This document shows, piece after piece, positions 19,333-29,048 of a DNA stretch of 64,000 nucleotides (position 1 is its first letter; each line of letters starts with the position of its first letter). Under the pieces are notes generated by a model. That model saw only the letters and a program-made list of their open reading frames with translations, searched no databases and was not told the DNA's origin. Source of the DNA: Phycisphaerales bacterium (lineage in GTDB: Bacteria > Planctomycetota > Phycisphaerae > Phycisphaerales > UBA1924); contig JAEPOJ010000012.1 in the NCBI GenBank assembly GCA_017642965.1, positions 1 through 64,000 of the forward strand, written 5' to 3'. The position numbers were made by a program, and so were the translations under genes.

Positions 19333-19938
19333 ATGAACGAACAGATCAGGGAACTGCAGAAGGAAGTCATGGACGCCAAGCAGCGACTGCGCGATGCGAT
19401 CGCGTCCTTCGAGCCCGAACCGGTCGAGGACTGGGAACTCCACGGGCTCAACGGGTGCGTGGTCAAGCTCTCACGTTTGTTCGGCGGCAAGAGTGAACTG
19501 CTGGTGGTTCATAACATGGGGCGTGGGTGCAACTATTGCTCCTTGTGGGGCGACGCCATGAAGGGGATTGCGCCGCACCTGATGCAGCGTTGCGGGTTTG
19601 TGCTGTGCAGCAACGATCCGCCCGAGGTGATCCGCGCATTCCGTGAAACGCGCGGCTGGGATTTCCCGTGCGTGTCAGGTCACGAGACCGGCTTCGCGCA
19701 GGCTATGGGGTACGCGGACGCGGCCGGGAACCCGCACCCCGGTGTCAGCGCATTTCATATGAGCGGCGACGGCTCCATCGTGCGAACGGGGCACATGCCC
19801 TTCGGGCCCGGCGATGACTTCTGCGCGGTGTGGCCGCTGCTTGATCTGATCAAAGACGGCAAGGGCGAATGGGAACCATCGCACGGCGAGGTGAACCCCC
19901 ACGCGGTGGTGAGCGGCTCGAGCTGTCAGTGCATCTGA
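19333..19938 (+). CDS. DUF899 family thioredoxin-like protein
   Basis: 201 residues. ATG at 19333 has GGGAGAG 6-8 bases upstream. After an amphipathic N-terminal helix (QIRELQKEVMDAKQRLRDAI), the thioredoxin-like fold shows SELLVVHNMGRGCNYCSLWG, with a C-N-Y-C pair in the position of the redox motif, then FPCVSGHETGF and GVSAFHMSGDGSIVRTG. These are typical of the DUF899/DUF2063-like thioredoxin group. A C-terminal SSCQCI adds two more cysteines. The activity is unknown; a redox role is inferred from the CxxC. It stands alone after the rpoD terminator. Confidence 0.82.
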   Translation: MNEQIRELQKEVMDAKQRLRDAIASFEPEPVEDWELHGLNGCVVKLSRLFGGKSELLVVHNMGRGCNYCSLWGDAMKGIAPHLMQRCGFVLCSNDPPEVIRAFRETRGWDFPCVSGHETGFAQAMGYADAAGNPHPGVSAFHMSGDGSIVRTGHMPFGPGDDFCAVWPLLDLIKDGKGEWEPSHGEVNPHAVVSGSSCQCI

Positions 19939-19950
19939 GCTGAGCGTCAT

Positions 19951-20424
19951 TCAGGGCGCGACGATGTAATAGAAGCGGTCCGCGGCGAGCTGCTGAAAGA
20001 TGCCGTTGTCGAGGTCACCGTCGTCGAATGTCTCGTCGATCTGCAGCATGTACTCTGGGACACTGACACCCTGGAAGTGCACGCCCACGGCTGACGTGAT
20101 GCCCATCTCGTTGAACTCGACGTCCCAGACGCCCCCGAGGGGCGTGGGGGACTCGAACTCGTCCTGGTCGACATAGCTCTCGAAGCCAGCTGGAATGGAG
20201 CCTGAACCACCGTCCGGTGGGTAGTGACCCTCGCGTGCGGTGAAGTACTCGCACGCGTCGGCGTAGGTTTTGAGACTGGCGATGAAGGTGCTCTGGCGGG
20301 CCTCGTCGGTCGCGCCGGTAAACTGCGGCACCACAATCGCGGCGAGGATGCCGAGAATGACGACTACGATGAGGATCTCGACGAGGGTGAACGCGGACCG
20401 GGTGGATCGTTGCGGCGCGGGCAT
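19951..20424 (-). CDS. Type II secretion/type IV pilin-like pseudopilin
   Basis: 157 residues. The N-terminus has a type III signal: SAFTLVEILIVVVILGILAA, with cleavage expected before the F and the conserved Glu at mature position 5. The hydrophobic helix ends with IVVPQFTGATDEARQSTFIA, as in GspG. The C-terminal domain has no calcium-site or disulfide motif I recognise. No other secretion gene lies near, so it is an orphan. Phycisphaerae genomes contain many such single pseudopilin genes with H-x-x-x-x-F or prepilin motifs; this one could be a minor pilin. An open frame and good start at 20424 support the call. Confidence 0.85.
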   Translation of the reverse strand: MPAPQRSTRSAFTLVEILIVVVILGILAAIVVPQFTGATDEARQSTFIASLKTYADACEYFTAREGHYPPDGGSGSIPAGFESYVDQDEFESPTPLGGVWDVEFNEMGITSAVGVHFQGVSVPEYMLQIDETFDDGDLDNGIFQQLAADRFYYIVAP

Positions 20425-20442
20425 GGTGAAAGCGTGGCAATG

Positions 20443-20473
20443 AAAAACCCGCGGGGCCAGATGACTCGCGGGT
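20443..20473 (-). terminator. Terminator of putA
   Basis: 7-bp stem ACCCGCG / CGCGGGT around a 13-base loop. On the minus strand it is followed by TTTTT. It lies 27 bp after the putA stop and before the pseudopilin gene. Confidence 0.7.
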
Positions 20474-20500
20474 GTTTGGAGTTATCGGGCGGACCAGAAG

Positions 20501-23500
20501 TCAGAGTTCGGGCGCGAACCCGCGTCGCATGGTGTTCTCGCACGAGGCGCGCGGATCAACGAACTGCATCAGGTAGTCGGGGCCGCCGGCTTTGGATCCA
20601 ACGCCGGACATGCCGAAGCCGCCGAAGGGCTGTCGTCCGACGAGGGCGCCAGTGCAGCCGCGGTTGATGTAGAGGTTGCCGACGCGGAACTCATTCTTGG
20701 CCCGATCGATGTGGGCGGGCTTTCGGGTGAAGACGCCGCCAGTGAGCTTGTACTTGTGCCCGTTGGCGAGGCGGAGCGCCTCGTCGAAGTCCTTGGCGTG
20801 CACGACGGCGAGGACGGGGCCGAAGATCTCCTGCTGGTAGATCGTGTGGGATTCGTCCACGCCGGTGAAGATGTGAGGGGCGATGAGGTTCTCGATGCCC
20901 TGGGGCATCTCGAAGTCCTTCTCGCCGACAAGCTCGGTGAGCCCTTCGTCACGGGCGATCTGGATGAACTTGCGGATATTGGTGGCGGCTTCCTCATCGA
21001 TGACCTGAGAGACGTCCGCGTTCGGGTCTGTCGAATCGCCCAGGACGAGAGTCTTGGTCGACTCGCTCAGGCGGCTGAGGAAGAGCTGCATGTTTGGGCC
21101 GTCGGGGCCCTGCGGGTCCACGACGATGCATCGCGAGCACGCGGAGCACTTCTGGCCCTGGAATCCGAATGCGGAGTAACGCACGCCGAGGACCGCCTCG
21201 TCGAGATCGGCGGAGGCGTCAACGATAACGGCGTTCTTGCCGCCCATCTCGCAGATGACCCGCTTGACCATGGTCTGGTCATCATGCGTGACGCCCGCGG
21301 CCTGGATGATATCGAGCCCGACCGCCTTGGAGCCGGTGAACGCGATCAGCGAGATGCGCGGGTCACGGACCAGCGCGGCGCCGGTGGTCTCTCCGGGCGC
21401 TGGGCAGAAGTGAAGCACGTCGTGCGGCGCATTGAGTTCGCTGAGCGCCTCGGTGAGCATCGCGAAGAGTTCCTTCGCGATGGCCGGGGTCTGCTCGGCG
21501 GGCTTGAGCACGACGGTGTTGCCGGTCACGAGGGCGGCGACGGTCATGCCACAGCAGATCGCGAGTGGGAAGTTCCAGGGAGAAATCACCACGGCGACGC
21601 CCTTGGGCTGATACCAGAGCTCGTCGAGCTCGCCGATGAACTTGCCCAGGCGTGTCCGGTTGAAGAGCGGCACGGCATAGCGGGCGTAGTAGGAACAGAA
21701 GTCGATGGCCTCGCACACGTCAGCGTCGGCCTCGGCCCATGTCTTTCGCGATTCCCTGCAGACGATGCCTGCAAGCTCGTCGCGCCTGGCCCGCATCTTG
21801 TCGGCCACCCGCGTCAGCAGCTCGGCACGCTTGATGTGATCGAAATCACGCCACGCGGGAAAGGCGTCGTGGGCCTTACGGATCATCTCCAGCCCCTGCT
21901 CGGGCGTGTGGTCATTGGCCACGGTCTGCACGCTTGCGGATTGAACCGCTTTACCGAACGCCTCCCGCTGCGCCTGTTCGGCGAAATCGCGGAGCGGTTC
22001 GGTGTAGAACGGTCGTCCGTTACGAACCTCGGGGATGCCGGGCGATAGTGCGTGGCGCTGGTGTGCGATCTCATAGAGGTCGACAGGGAGCTGGCCGGAG
22101 TGCTTGGTCTCGGGGTTGGCGAGCAGGATGCTCGTGTCGGCGTTGTCCAAGAAGCCGGCTTTGAGCCATGACTCGTTCGATGTGTTCTCGAGGAGTCGCC
22201 GGACGAGGTAGGCCATGCCGGGGATCATCTCGCCGACCGGGACATACTCGCGGACGCGGAGGCCCATATCCTCGGCCGCGTGCTTGAGCTGGTCGGCCAT
22301 GCCGTGGAGCATCTGGAGCTCGATGGCGTTCTTGGGAAGGTTGCGTTTCTCGAGCCCCGCGAGCGCGGCGGCGATGGAGCGGACGTTGTGAGATCCGAGC
22401 GCGAGCTTGATGCCGCCCTCTCCTGGCTCACGAGGGCAGGCGTCGAGGAAGACCTCGACCATCTGCTCAAAGCAGAGGTCGGTCTGCCACTTCTCGTTCC
22501 AGACCGGGCAGGGCCAGCCCTCTTGCTCGGCGTGGATGGTCTCGTAGTCCCAGTACGCGCCCTTCACGAGGCGGACGGTGACGACCTTGCCGGTGCGCTT
22601 GGCCCACTCGGCGATGCGCTTCGCGTCGTCGACGCCGGACTTGAGATAGGCCTGCATCGCGAGCCCCGCCTCGAACTCGACGTTCTCGCACGCGTGCATG
22701 AACGTATCGAGGGTGAGGTCCTTGAGCTCGTGCTGCTCCATGTCGAAGTTGATGAGCACACCGTTGCGGTTGGCGGCCTCAAGCACAGGCGTGGCTCGCG
22801 ACATGAAGTCGCGGATGGCGGACTCTGGCGCGATGGGGTTGAAGTTCGCGCACAGCGAGGTGACCTTGATGGAGACATTGACCCGCGGGACGACGCCGAG
22901 GTGATCGCGTTCGAGGCGTTCGTTTTCCTTCCAGGTGGAGGCCTCGCCGACGAGGTTCTCGACGAGGTCGAGGTACTTCGCCTGGTACATGTCGGCCTCG
23001 GCGTTGGAGACGCAGGCTTCGCCGAGCAGGTCAACGGAAAAGGCGATGCCGTTCTTCCAGAGCTTGGCGAGCATGGGCAGCGCGTCGGACGCGTCGGTGC
23101 CGGCGATGAAGTTGCCGGCCATGTTTTTGATCTGCGACGAGATGGTTTTGGCCATCATGCCCTTTGCCACGCCGCCGGCCTTGAGCCCGAGGTCCATGAA
23201 GGGCGGGGCCTTGACGCCCGGCTGCGTGAGGTAGTCGACGAGGTGGTCGTGGACCATCTCGGGTGTGGTGAGCGTGGGGAACGCGTCGACGAAGCGGAAC
23301 AGCTGGACCTTGAAGTTGTGGTCCTTCATGGACCAGTCCATGAGCTTGTCCTGATAGAACTTCGCGGAGAGCAGCCCGGCCTTGTGGTCCTTGGCGATGT
23401 CGAGCATCGTGGAGCCGATCTGCATGATGTGTTCTTCACGCTCTGGCGTCGATGTGATCGCAACGGGAGGCCTCGTCGCAGGAGCGGCTGCCGCGACGCT

Positions 23501-23557
23501 GGCGGGCGTGGCAACCTGTGCGGACGAGGACTTCGTTTTGCGACCAAATAACGCCAT
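20501..23557 (-). CDS. putA: Bifunctional proline dehydrogenase / delta-1-pyrroline-5-carboxylate dehydrogenase PutA
   Basis: 1018 residues, the short PutA architecture without an N-terminal DNA-binding domain. Residues about 60-450 are the FAD-dependent proline dehydrogenase barrel (PRVNVSIKVTSLCANFNP, FDMEQHELKDLTLDTFMHAC, RLVKGAYWDYET, REYVPVGEMIPGMAYLVRRL). Residues about 500-1000 are the aldehyde dehydrogenase (PWNFPLAICCGMTVAALVTG, ICEMGGKNAVIVD with the general-base glutamate, FGFQGQKCSACSR with the catalytic cysteine, QEIFGPVLAVVH). It oxidises proline to glutamate. The start at ATG 23557 (MALFGRK) has GGAG 8 bases upstream; the frame is open 84 bp further. Confidence 0.96.
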   Translation of the reverse strand: MALFGRKTKSSSAQVATPASVAAAAPATRPPVAITSTPEREEHIMQIGSTMLDIAKDHKAGLLSAKFYQDKLMDWSMKDHNFKVQLFRFVDAFPTLTTPEMVHDHLVDYLTQPGVKAPPFMDLGLKAGGVAKGMMAKTISSQIKNMAGNFIAGTDASDALPMLAKLWKNGIAFSVDLLGEACVSNAEADMYQAKYLDLVENLVGEASTWKENERLERDHLGVVPRVNVSIKVTSLCANFNPIAPESAIRDFMSRATPVLEAANRNGVLINFDMEQHELKDLTLDTFMHACENVEFEAGLAMQAYLKSGVDDAKRIAEWAKRTGKVVTVRLVKGAYWDYETIHAEQEGWPCPVWNEKWQTDLCFEQMVEVFLDACPREPGEGGIKLALGSHNVRSIAAALAGLEKRNLPKNAIELQMLHGMADQLKHAAEDMGLRVREYVPVGEMIPGMAYLVRRLLENTSNESWLKAGFLDNADTSILLANPETKHSGQLPVDLYEIAHQRHALSPGIPEVRNGRPFYTEPLRDFAEQAQREAFGKAVQSASVQTVANDHTPEQGLEMIRKAHDAFPAWRDFDHIKRAELLTRVADKMRARRDELAGIVCRESRKTWAEADADVCEAIDFCSYYARYAVPLFNRTRLGKFIGELDELWYQPKGVAVVISPWNFPLAICCGMTVAALVTGNTVVLKPAEQTPAIAKELFAMLTEALSELNAPHDVLHFCPAPGETTGAALVRDPRISLIAFTGSKAVGLDIIQAAGVTHDDQTMVKRVICEMGGKNAVIVDASADLDEAVLGVRYSAFGFQGQKCSACSRCIVVDPQGPDGPNMQLFLSRLSESTKTLVLGDSTDPNADVSQVIDEEAATNIRKFIQIARDEGLTELVGEKDFEMPQGIENLIAPHIFTGVDESHTIYQQEIFGPVLAVVHAKDFDEALRLANGHKYKLTGGVFTRKPAHIDRAKNEFRVGNLYINRGCTGALVGRQPFGGFGMSGVGSKAGGPDYLMQFVDPRASCENTMRRGFAPEL

Positions 23558-23676
23558 TCGGGTACTCCGTTGAATGGGGTGTGGGGGGCCCGGGGTTGGG
23601 CATGAGACGGTCCGGGATTGTAGGTTCACCGGGTGATTCACGCCAGATCAGGGGCCCCGATCCGGAGGGGATAGAC

Positions 23677-24687
23677 TTGTGCGTGAAGAGCAGCGACCAC
23701 CAGGTAGACAATCAGACAGAGCACCCGACAAAGCACGGCGGCGTGGCGCTGACGATCGGCAACTTCGACGGCGTGCACCTCGGTCACCGGGCATTGATCG
23801 ATCGGTGTCGATCGCGTGTGGGACCCGATGGGAAAGTCATTGCCCTTGCATTCCACCCGCACCCGATGGCGTACCTGAACCCGGATCACGCGCCCGAGCC
23901 GATCGAGGCGTACGCCCAGCGGGCGGACCGCCTGATGCGCATGGGTGCCGATCAGGTGATCGAACTCAAGCCAACCCCGGAGCTGCTTGGCAAGTCCCCA
24001 CAGGCATTCGTGGATGAGCTGATCGACGAATATCAACCCAGTCTGATCGTTGAGGGGCACGATTTCCACTTCGGTAAGCGTCGTGCGGGCACCCCCGTCG
24101 TGCTCAAGGAGCTGGCCGGTCTGCGCGGCGTGAAGGTCGAAATCGTTCGGCCGGTCGAGATTGCCCTGACCGATCAGTCCGTCGTCATCGCATCCTCCAC
24201 GATCACACGCTGGCTGCTCGCCAACGGGCGGGTCCGTGACGCGGCATTCGTGCTCGGGCGACCGCACGAACTCGTCGGCGAGGTCGTGGCGGGCGATCAG
24301 CTCGGGCGTACGATCGGCTTCCGCACGGCCAACGTCGCGACCGATTCAATGCTGCCCCGCGACGGGGTCTACGCGGCGATCGTCACCATGCCGTGCGGTA
24401 GACAGATCGGCGGGGCGGTCAACGTTGGGGCACGCCCGACGGTGCAGGGCACCCATCGGCGGGCGGAGGTGCACCTCATCGATCGCGATGGGTCTCCGAT
24501 GGACATGCCCCAGAACACGCCGGAGTATGGTTGGCCGATCCGGGTGGGGCTGGTCGGCTGGGTGCGGGATCAGGTGAAGTTCGATTCGGTGGAGACGCTC
24601 AGCGGGCAGCTTTCTCGCGATGTGAAGCGGGTGGCGGCCATGGTGGAGCCGCTGCTTACGGGCGAATCCGTGGGCGCAAGCGTCTAG
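23677..24687 (+). CDS. ribF: Bifunctional riboflavin kinase / FAD synthetase RibF
   Basis: 336 residues. The FAD-synthetase half has VALTIGNFDGVHLGHRALID (nucleotidyltransferase G-x-F-D-x-x-H-x-G-H), LAFHPHPMAYLNPDH and IVEGHDFHFGKRRAG. The riboflavin-kinase half has GRTIGFRTANVATDSMLPRD (T-A-N motif) and DGVYAAIVTM, NVGARPTVQG. It makes FMN and then FAD. I chose TTG at 23677, 8 bases after GGAGG; GTG at 23683 is in frame and 14 bases after it. The next gene, mnmA, starts 38 bp on in the same orientation. Confidence 0.94.
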   Translation: MCVKSSDHQVDNQTEHPTKHGGVALTIGNFDGVHLGHRALIDRCRSRVGPDGKVIALAFHPHPMAYLNPDHAPEPIEAYAQRADRLMRMGADQVIELKPTPELLGKSPQAFVDELIDEYQPSLIVEGHDFHFGKRRAGTPVVLKELAGLRGVKVEIVRPVEIALTDQSVVIASSTITRWLLANGRVRDAAFVLGRPHELVGEVVAGDQLGRTIGFRTANVATDSMLPRDGVYAAIVTMPCGRQIGGAVNVGARPTVQGTHRRAEVHLIDRDGSPMDMPQNTPEYGWPIRVGLVGWVRDQVKFDSVETLSGQLSRDVKRVAAMVEPLLTGESVGASV

Positions 24688-24725
24688 AATCAATCGCTTT
24701 GCAGAACACGAATGGTCATTCCGGG

Positions 24726-25907
<1,182 letters not shown>

Positions 25908-25961
25908 TCGTGAGTTGTCCGAATATCCGCTTGGGATCGGGCGTTTTTGCCCCTAGAGTAG

Positions 25962-26456
25962 ATGTACATGCACCACGAAGAACTCCAGACGAATCACCTG
26001 GCCGCCTACCTGTCGGGGCTCAATGCCTCGACGCTCGATCGTGAGGACGACCCTGCTGTCGATGAGGACGGGCATGTCATCACCGGCACCATCATCCGCC
26101 GATTGGAAGACCAGGGCTCGCTGGCGCCGGTCCGCGTCCGTGTCGGCCACGGCGTGTCGGCGCAGACGGCCGCCCAGATGCTTCGCAAGATGGCGGACAT
26201 GATCGAGGACACCCCCGATTTTCTGAGTCAGCGTGCGGGGGCGGCTGTGCGTCGTCTCCCCGATGGCACCACCCAACGCAAGCAGCTGACGATCAAGGGC
26301 ATGCTCGCCGCAGCAGAGGAAATGTCCCCCGACGAACGCGCCAAGCTCCACGCGATGCTCGACGAGATCCGGGTGCAGATCGATGACCCCGACAAGGGTG
26401 ACGAGCCCGGCGGTTCGTGGGGCGGGACGAGCATTAGCGGGCCTGGGCTGGACTGA
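25962..26456 (+). CDS. Small acidic protein of unknown function
   Basis: 164 residues from ATG at 25962; a second ATG two codons later is possible, and neither has a clear Shine-Dalgarno. There is no signal peptide or membrane segment. Residues 60-110 (VRVRVGHGVSAQTAAQMLRK, MADMIEDTPDFLSQ) form amphipathic helices. A second helical stretch is MLAAAEEMSPDERAKLHAML, and the C-terminus is Gly/Ser-rich. It may be co-transcribed with mnmA, 54 bp upstream. No family recognised. Confidence 0.55.
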   Translation: MYMHHEELQTNHLAAYLSGLNASTLDREDDPAVDEDGHVITGTIIRRLEDQGSLAPVRVRVGHGVSAQTAAQMLRKMADMIEDTPDFLSQRAGAAVRRLPDGTTQRKQLTIKGMLAAAEEMSPDERAKLHAMLDEIRVQIDDPDKGDEPGGSWGGTSISGPGLD

Positions 26457-26482
26457 GTTAATTGATTACTTTGAGTGGGTGC

Positions 26483-26544
26483 CCCGACTCGGCGCGCAGC
26501 GGCGCAGTCGGGAGTATGCTGTGCTTCGCCGCACTGCGCCGAAG
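26483..26544. repeat. Two successive inverted repeats in the convergent intergenic gap
   Basis: The first hairpin has CCCGACT at 26483-26489 and AGTCGGG at 26506-26512, with a GC-rich loop. The second, at 26524-26544, reads CTTCGCCGCA c TGCGCCGAAG with one mismatch. There is no T-tract on either side, so neither is a standard terminator. They lie between a plus-strand and a minus-strand gene end and may still act as structured 3' ends. Confidence 0.45.
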
Positions 26545-26572
26545 ACGGCGAGTACGGCCCCCCGGATACCGC

Positions 26573-27478
26573 TCACTCGGGCTTCTTCATAATGAACATG
26601 TAGTTGAACCCACGCAGAAAGAAGTTCTGCTCTTCCGCGGCCTTATGCCAGTTGCCGCGTTGGAGCTTCTGGTTGTGGCGGACGACGCTGATGATGTCGA
26701 TGGGCTCGAAGTAGTCGCGCATGATCGCGAAGAGCTCGAAGCCGATGGGCATGAAGGTGCCGGACTTTTTGCCCTTGTGCTTCTTCCATGAGTCGGAGAC
26801 ATAGAGCCCCATGTACGACCCGGGCTTGAGGATGCGATCGATCTCGGAGATGACCTGGTCCATCGCTTCGTAGTACGCGTGCCCCATCATGACGTCGTCG
26901 TCCTGCATGGGGGCGCCCGAGTCGAGCTTGCCGATGCATCGCTCGTCGTCGGAGTAGTCGATGTGGGTGGAGTAGGGGGGGTCAATGAAGACGAAGTCGG
27001 CCGTCTCATCGGGCATGGGGATCTCGCGCGCGTCGGCGAGGGTGATCTCGGGTCGTTGCGGATGGAGATCAAACCCGATGCCCTTGCGTTGCAGGTCCTT
27101 GCAGACATCGAGCGTGGTGCCCGAGCCGCACATCGGATCGACGACGGTGTCGCCCTTGCGGGTGTAGCGCTGCAGCAGCTGCCAGATCGCCCACGAGGGC
27201 GAGGCCCCGGCGTAGTCCTTCGACCCTTGCATCTTGCGCCCGAGGTGATCGTCGTAGTGCTGGGAGGGGTACTCCCAAAGGGTGGTGGTCATGATGCCCA
27301 TCTGCGGGCGCTCGCCGGGCTTGACTTTCTTCGGGTTGGCGTGGGCCGGGCCGGATTTTTTGTTATACGGCGGCTTCGATTTGGGCTTTCGCTTGCCGCG
27401 GTACGCCTTGCCCGAGCGTGAGCCGGGGTCGTTGAGCTCCTGCTCGATCTTGGCTCGGATGTCGTCGCGTTTGGGCAT
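26573..27478 (-). CDS. DNA (N4/N6) methylase-like protein, orphan
   Basis: 301 residues from ATG at 27478; the frame is open to 27844 but the protein looks complete from MPKRDDIRAKIEQELNDPG. After a Lys/Pro-rich basic region (residues about 20-70), the methylase core has motif I VVDPMCGSGTTLDVCKDLQR, then FDLHPQRPEITLADAREIPM and the catalytic motif IV FVFIDPPYSTHIDYSDD. Later LKPGSYMGLYVSDSWKKHKG and FFLRGFNYMFIMKK complete the Rossmann fold. Order I-before-IV fits gamma- or alpha-type or RNA m2G-like enzymes. No restriction endonuclease or specificity gene is adjacent, so it is an orphan; target DNA or RNA is unknown. Confidence 0.78.
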   Translation of the reverse strand: MPKRDDIRAKIEQELNDPGSRSGKAYRGKRKPKSKPPYNKKSGPAHANPKKVKPGERPQMGIMTTTLWEYPSQHYDDHLGRKMQGSKDYAGASPSWAIWQLLQRYTRKGDTVVDPMCGSGTTLDVCKDLQRKGIGFDLHPQRPEITLADAREIPMPDETADFVFIDPPYSTHIDYSDDERCIGKLDSGAPMQDDDVMMGHAYYEAMDQVISEIDRILKPGSYMGLYVSDSWKKHKGKKSGTFMPIGFELFAIMRDYFEPIDIISVVRHNQKLQRGNWHKAAEEQNFFLRGFNYMFIMKKPE

Positions 27479-27501
27479 GGGGGATGGTATGCGCCGATCT
27501 G

Positions 27502-27936
27502 CTAGAGCGAATAGACGAGCGCGAGGAGCAGATCCGCACCGATGAAGAGCGTGAAGAAGCCGAGCAGGATGATTGGTGATGCGTAGCCGAGCTGGAGTTG
27601 CCTCCGGGGGCGGCCTTGGTAGAAATGGTCGCGTTTCAGGCGATCGCGTGCCATCAGGGCACAGACAAAGCCGACGAGATGGAAGAGCAGCATCAGCGGG
27701 ATCGTGAACGGGAGGAAGCCCACCACGATCAGCGCTCCTGTCATCAGTGAGAAGGCGATTCCGCACCAGGTGAAGATCTGCGAGAAGAGGATCAGTGTCC
27801 TCGCGGTGTCCGAGAGCTGCGGGCGAACGAGTTGTGTGCCGCACTCCGGGCAGTTCTCGCCGACACGCATGCCCATGGTGTTGTAGAGGCAGTGCGTGCA
27901 GCGGGGAGGGGCCAGCTCGCTCGTATTGGTAATCAC
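27502..27936 (-). CDS. Zinc-ribbon membrane protein, three helices
   Basis: 144 residues. GTG at 27936 overlaps the stop of the upstream phosphoesterase gene by 4 bp (GTGA). The N-terminal 40 residues are a zinc ribbon, CTHCLYNTMGMRVGENCPEC, then G. Two or three hydrophobic helices follow (TWCGIAFSLMTGALIVVGFL, IPLMLLFHLVGFVCALM, SPIILLGFFTLFIGADLLLA). Topology suggests the ribbon is cytoplasmic. Function unknown; the ribbon recurs in several proteins of this window. Confidence 0.75.
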   Translation of the reverse strand: MITNTSELAPPRCTHCLYNTMGMRVGENCPECGTQLVRPQLSDTARTLILFSQIFTWCGIAFSLMTGALIVVGFLPFTIPLMLLFHLVGFVCALMARDRLKRDHFYQGRPRRQLQLGYASPIILLGFFTLFIGADLLLALVYSL

Positions 27937-29024
27937 GGCAGCGCTTCGATGAGCTTCAGCGTCGCTTCCTCGAGCGGGAGGCGAATCTTGGCGCCCGCGG
28001 CACGAGCGTGCCCGCCGCCGCCGAGGCTGTTGCAGACCTGATTCACATCAACGGGCGGGTTGCCTTCCCACTCGTCGGGCTTGGAGCGCAGCGAGACCTT
28101 GGTGAAGACGCCGTCGCTGTCCTTCTGCTCGGTGAGCATGGCGACGACGCGGATGGACGCGACGGACTGGGGGATGTCGACAAAGCCGCCGGACTCGCCT
28201 GGCGCGGCGCCGGTCTCCTTGAAGTCGTCGAGCTTGAGGCACATGATCGCGGCGTGCTTGTCGTGGATGAGCTGCATGGACTCGAGGGCACGGGCCATGA
28301 GCTTGAATCGGGTGGCACGGTCGCGCTGGTAGAGCATGGCGAAGAGCGACGACTGGTTCACGCCCGCGTCGAGCAGTTGCCCGGCCAGGCGCATGACGCG
28401 CCCATCGACGTTGGAGTGCTTGAACCAGCCGGTGTCGGTCGCGAGCCCGACGTAGAGCGGCGTGGCGATATCCACCGGGAGCTTGCTCGGGCAGTCCACG
28501 CCCAGCAGGTGGCAGCAGATGTCCGCGACGGGCTGGACGACGGCGGCGGCTTCTGTATCGAGCAGGCGTCGGCTCGCGACCTCGCCGTCGCCCTGGAGGT
28601 GGTGGTCGATGATGGTGGTCTGCTCGGCCCGCCCCTTGAGGAACTCGGCGAAGGGTGCGAGCTGGGTCCACGAGCCGGTGTCGGTAATGATCACGCCCTC
28701 GGGATCGAAAGCGCCGGGGACAGGCTGGTTGTCCTCGATCACGCGGGCCTTGGTGTTGCCGATGATGGTCTTGGACCACTCTGGCATCGGGGCGGCGTAC
28801 CAGCACTCGGCGAGCGAGGCGGCCCCGGATGAGTTGCGGGTCTGATTGATGGCCCGGGCGAGTGCGACAGTGGATCCCAGCGCATCACCGTCGGGCTTGG
28901 CGTGGGTGAGCAGGAGCAGCGAGTGCTGCTCATTGATCCAGTCCGCGATGCCCTTCGCATCGATGGTGGTGGTCCATTCGTTGTGCAATGTGTCGTCCTC
29001 GATCATCGGTGTCGTGTCGGGCAT
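27933..29024 (-). CDS. DHH/DHHA1 phosphoesterase, NrnA-like (oligoribonuclease/pAp phosphatase)
   Basis: 363 residues. The DHH domain shows LLLLTHAKPDGDALGSTVAL (motif I), GVIITDTGSW (II), TTIIDHHLQGD (III, the D-H-H triad) and PLYVGLATDTGWFKHSNVDG (IV). The DHHA1 domain ends with VCNSLGGGGHARAAGAKIRL, the G-G-G-G-H substrate loop. NrnA-type enzymes degrade short oligonucleotides and dephosphorylate pAp or c-di-AMP products. Motif IV and the insert LAECWYAAPMPEWSKTIIGN differ in length from B. subtilis NrnA. Overlap with the downstream membrane protein implies coupling. Confidence 0.9.
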   Translation of the reverse strand: MPDTTPMIEDDTLHNEWTTTIDAKGIADWINEQHSLLLLTHAKPDGDALGSTVALARAINQTRNSSGAASLAECWYAAPMPEWSKTIIGNTKARVIEDNQPVPGAFDPEGVIITDTGSWTQLAPFAEFLKGRAEQTTIIDHHLQGDGEVASRRLLDTEAAAVVQPVADICCHLLGVDCPSKLPVDIATPLYVGLATDTGWFKHSNVDGRVMRLAGQLLDAGVNQSSLFAMLYQRDRATRFKLMARALESMQLIHDKHAAIMCLKLDDFKETGAAPGESGGFVDIPQSVASIRVVAMLTEQKDSDGVFTKVSLRSKPDEWEGNPPVDVNQVCNSLGGGGHARAAGAKIRLPLEEATLKLIEALP

Positions 29025-29048
29025 GATCGACTATATCGGGCGATTTGC

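Noticed and set aside
20711-23551. Long plus-strand ORFs opposite putA
   Set aside because: Same reason: antisense shadow frames of a high-GC gene, with no recognisable protein features.
24029-24120. Idea of a FMN riboswitch at ribF
   Set aside because: The start region of ribF has no room or conserved RFN-element boxes; the gap upstream is short and lacks a suitable fold.
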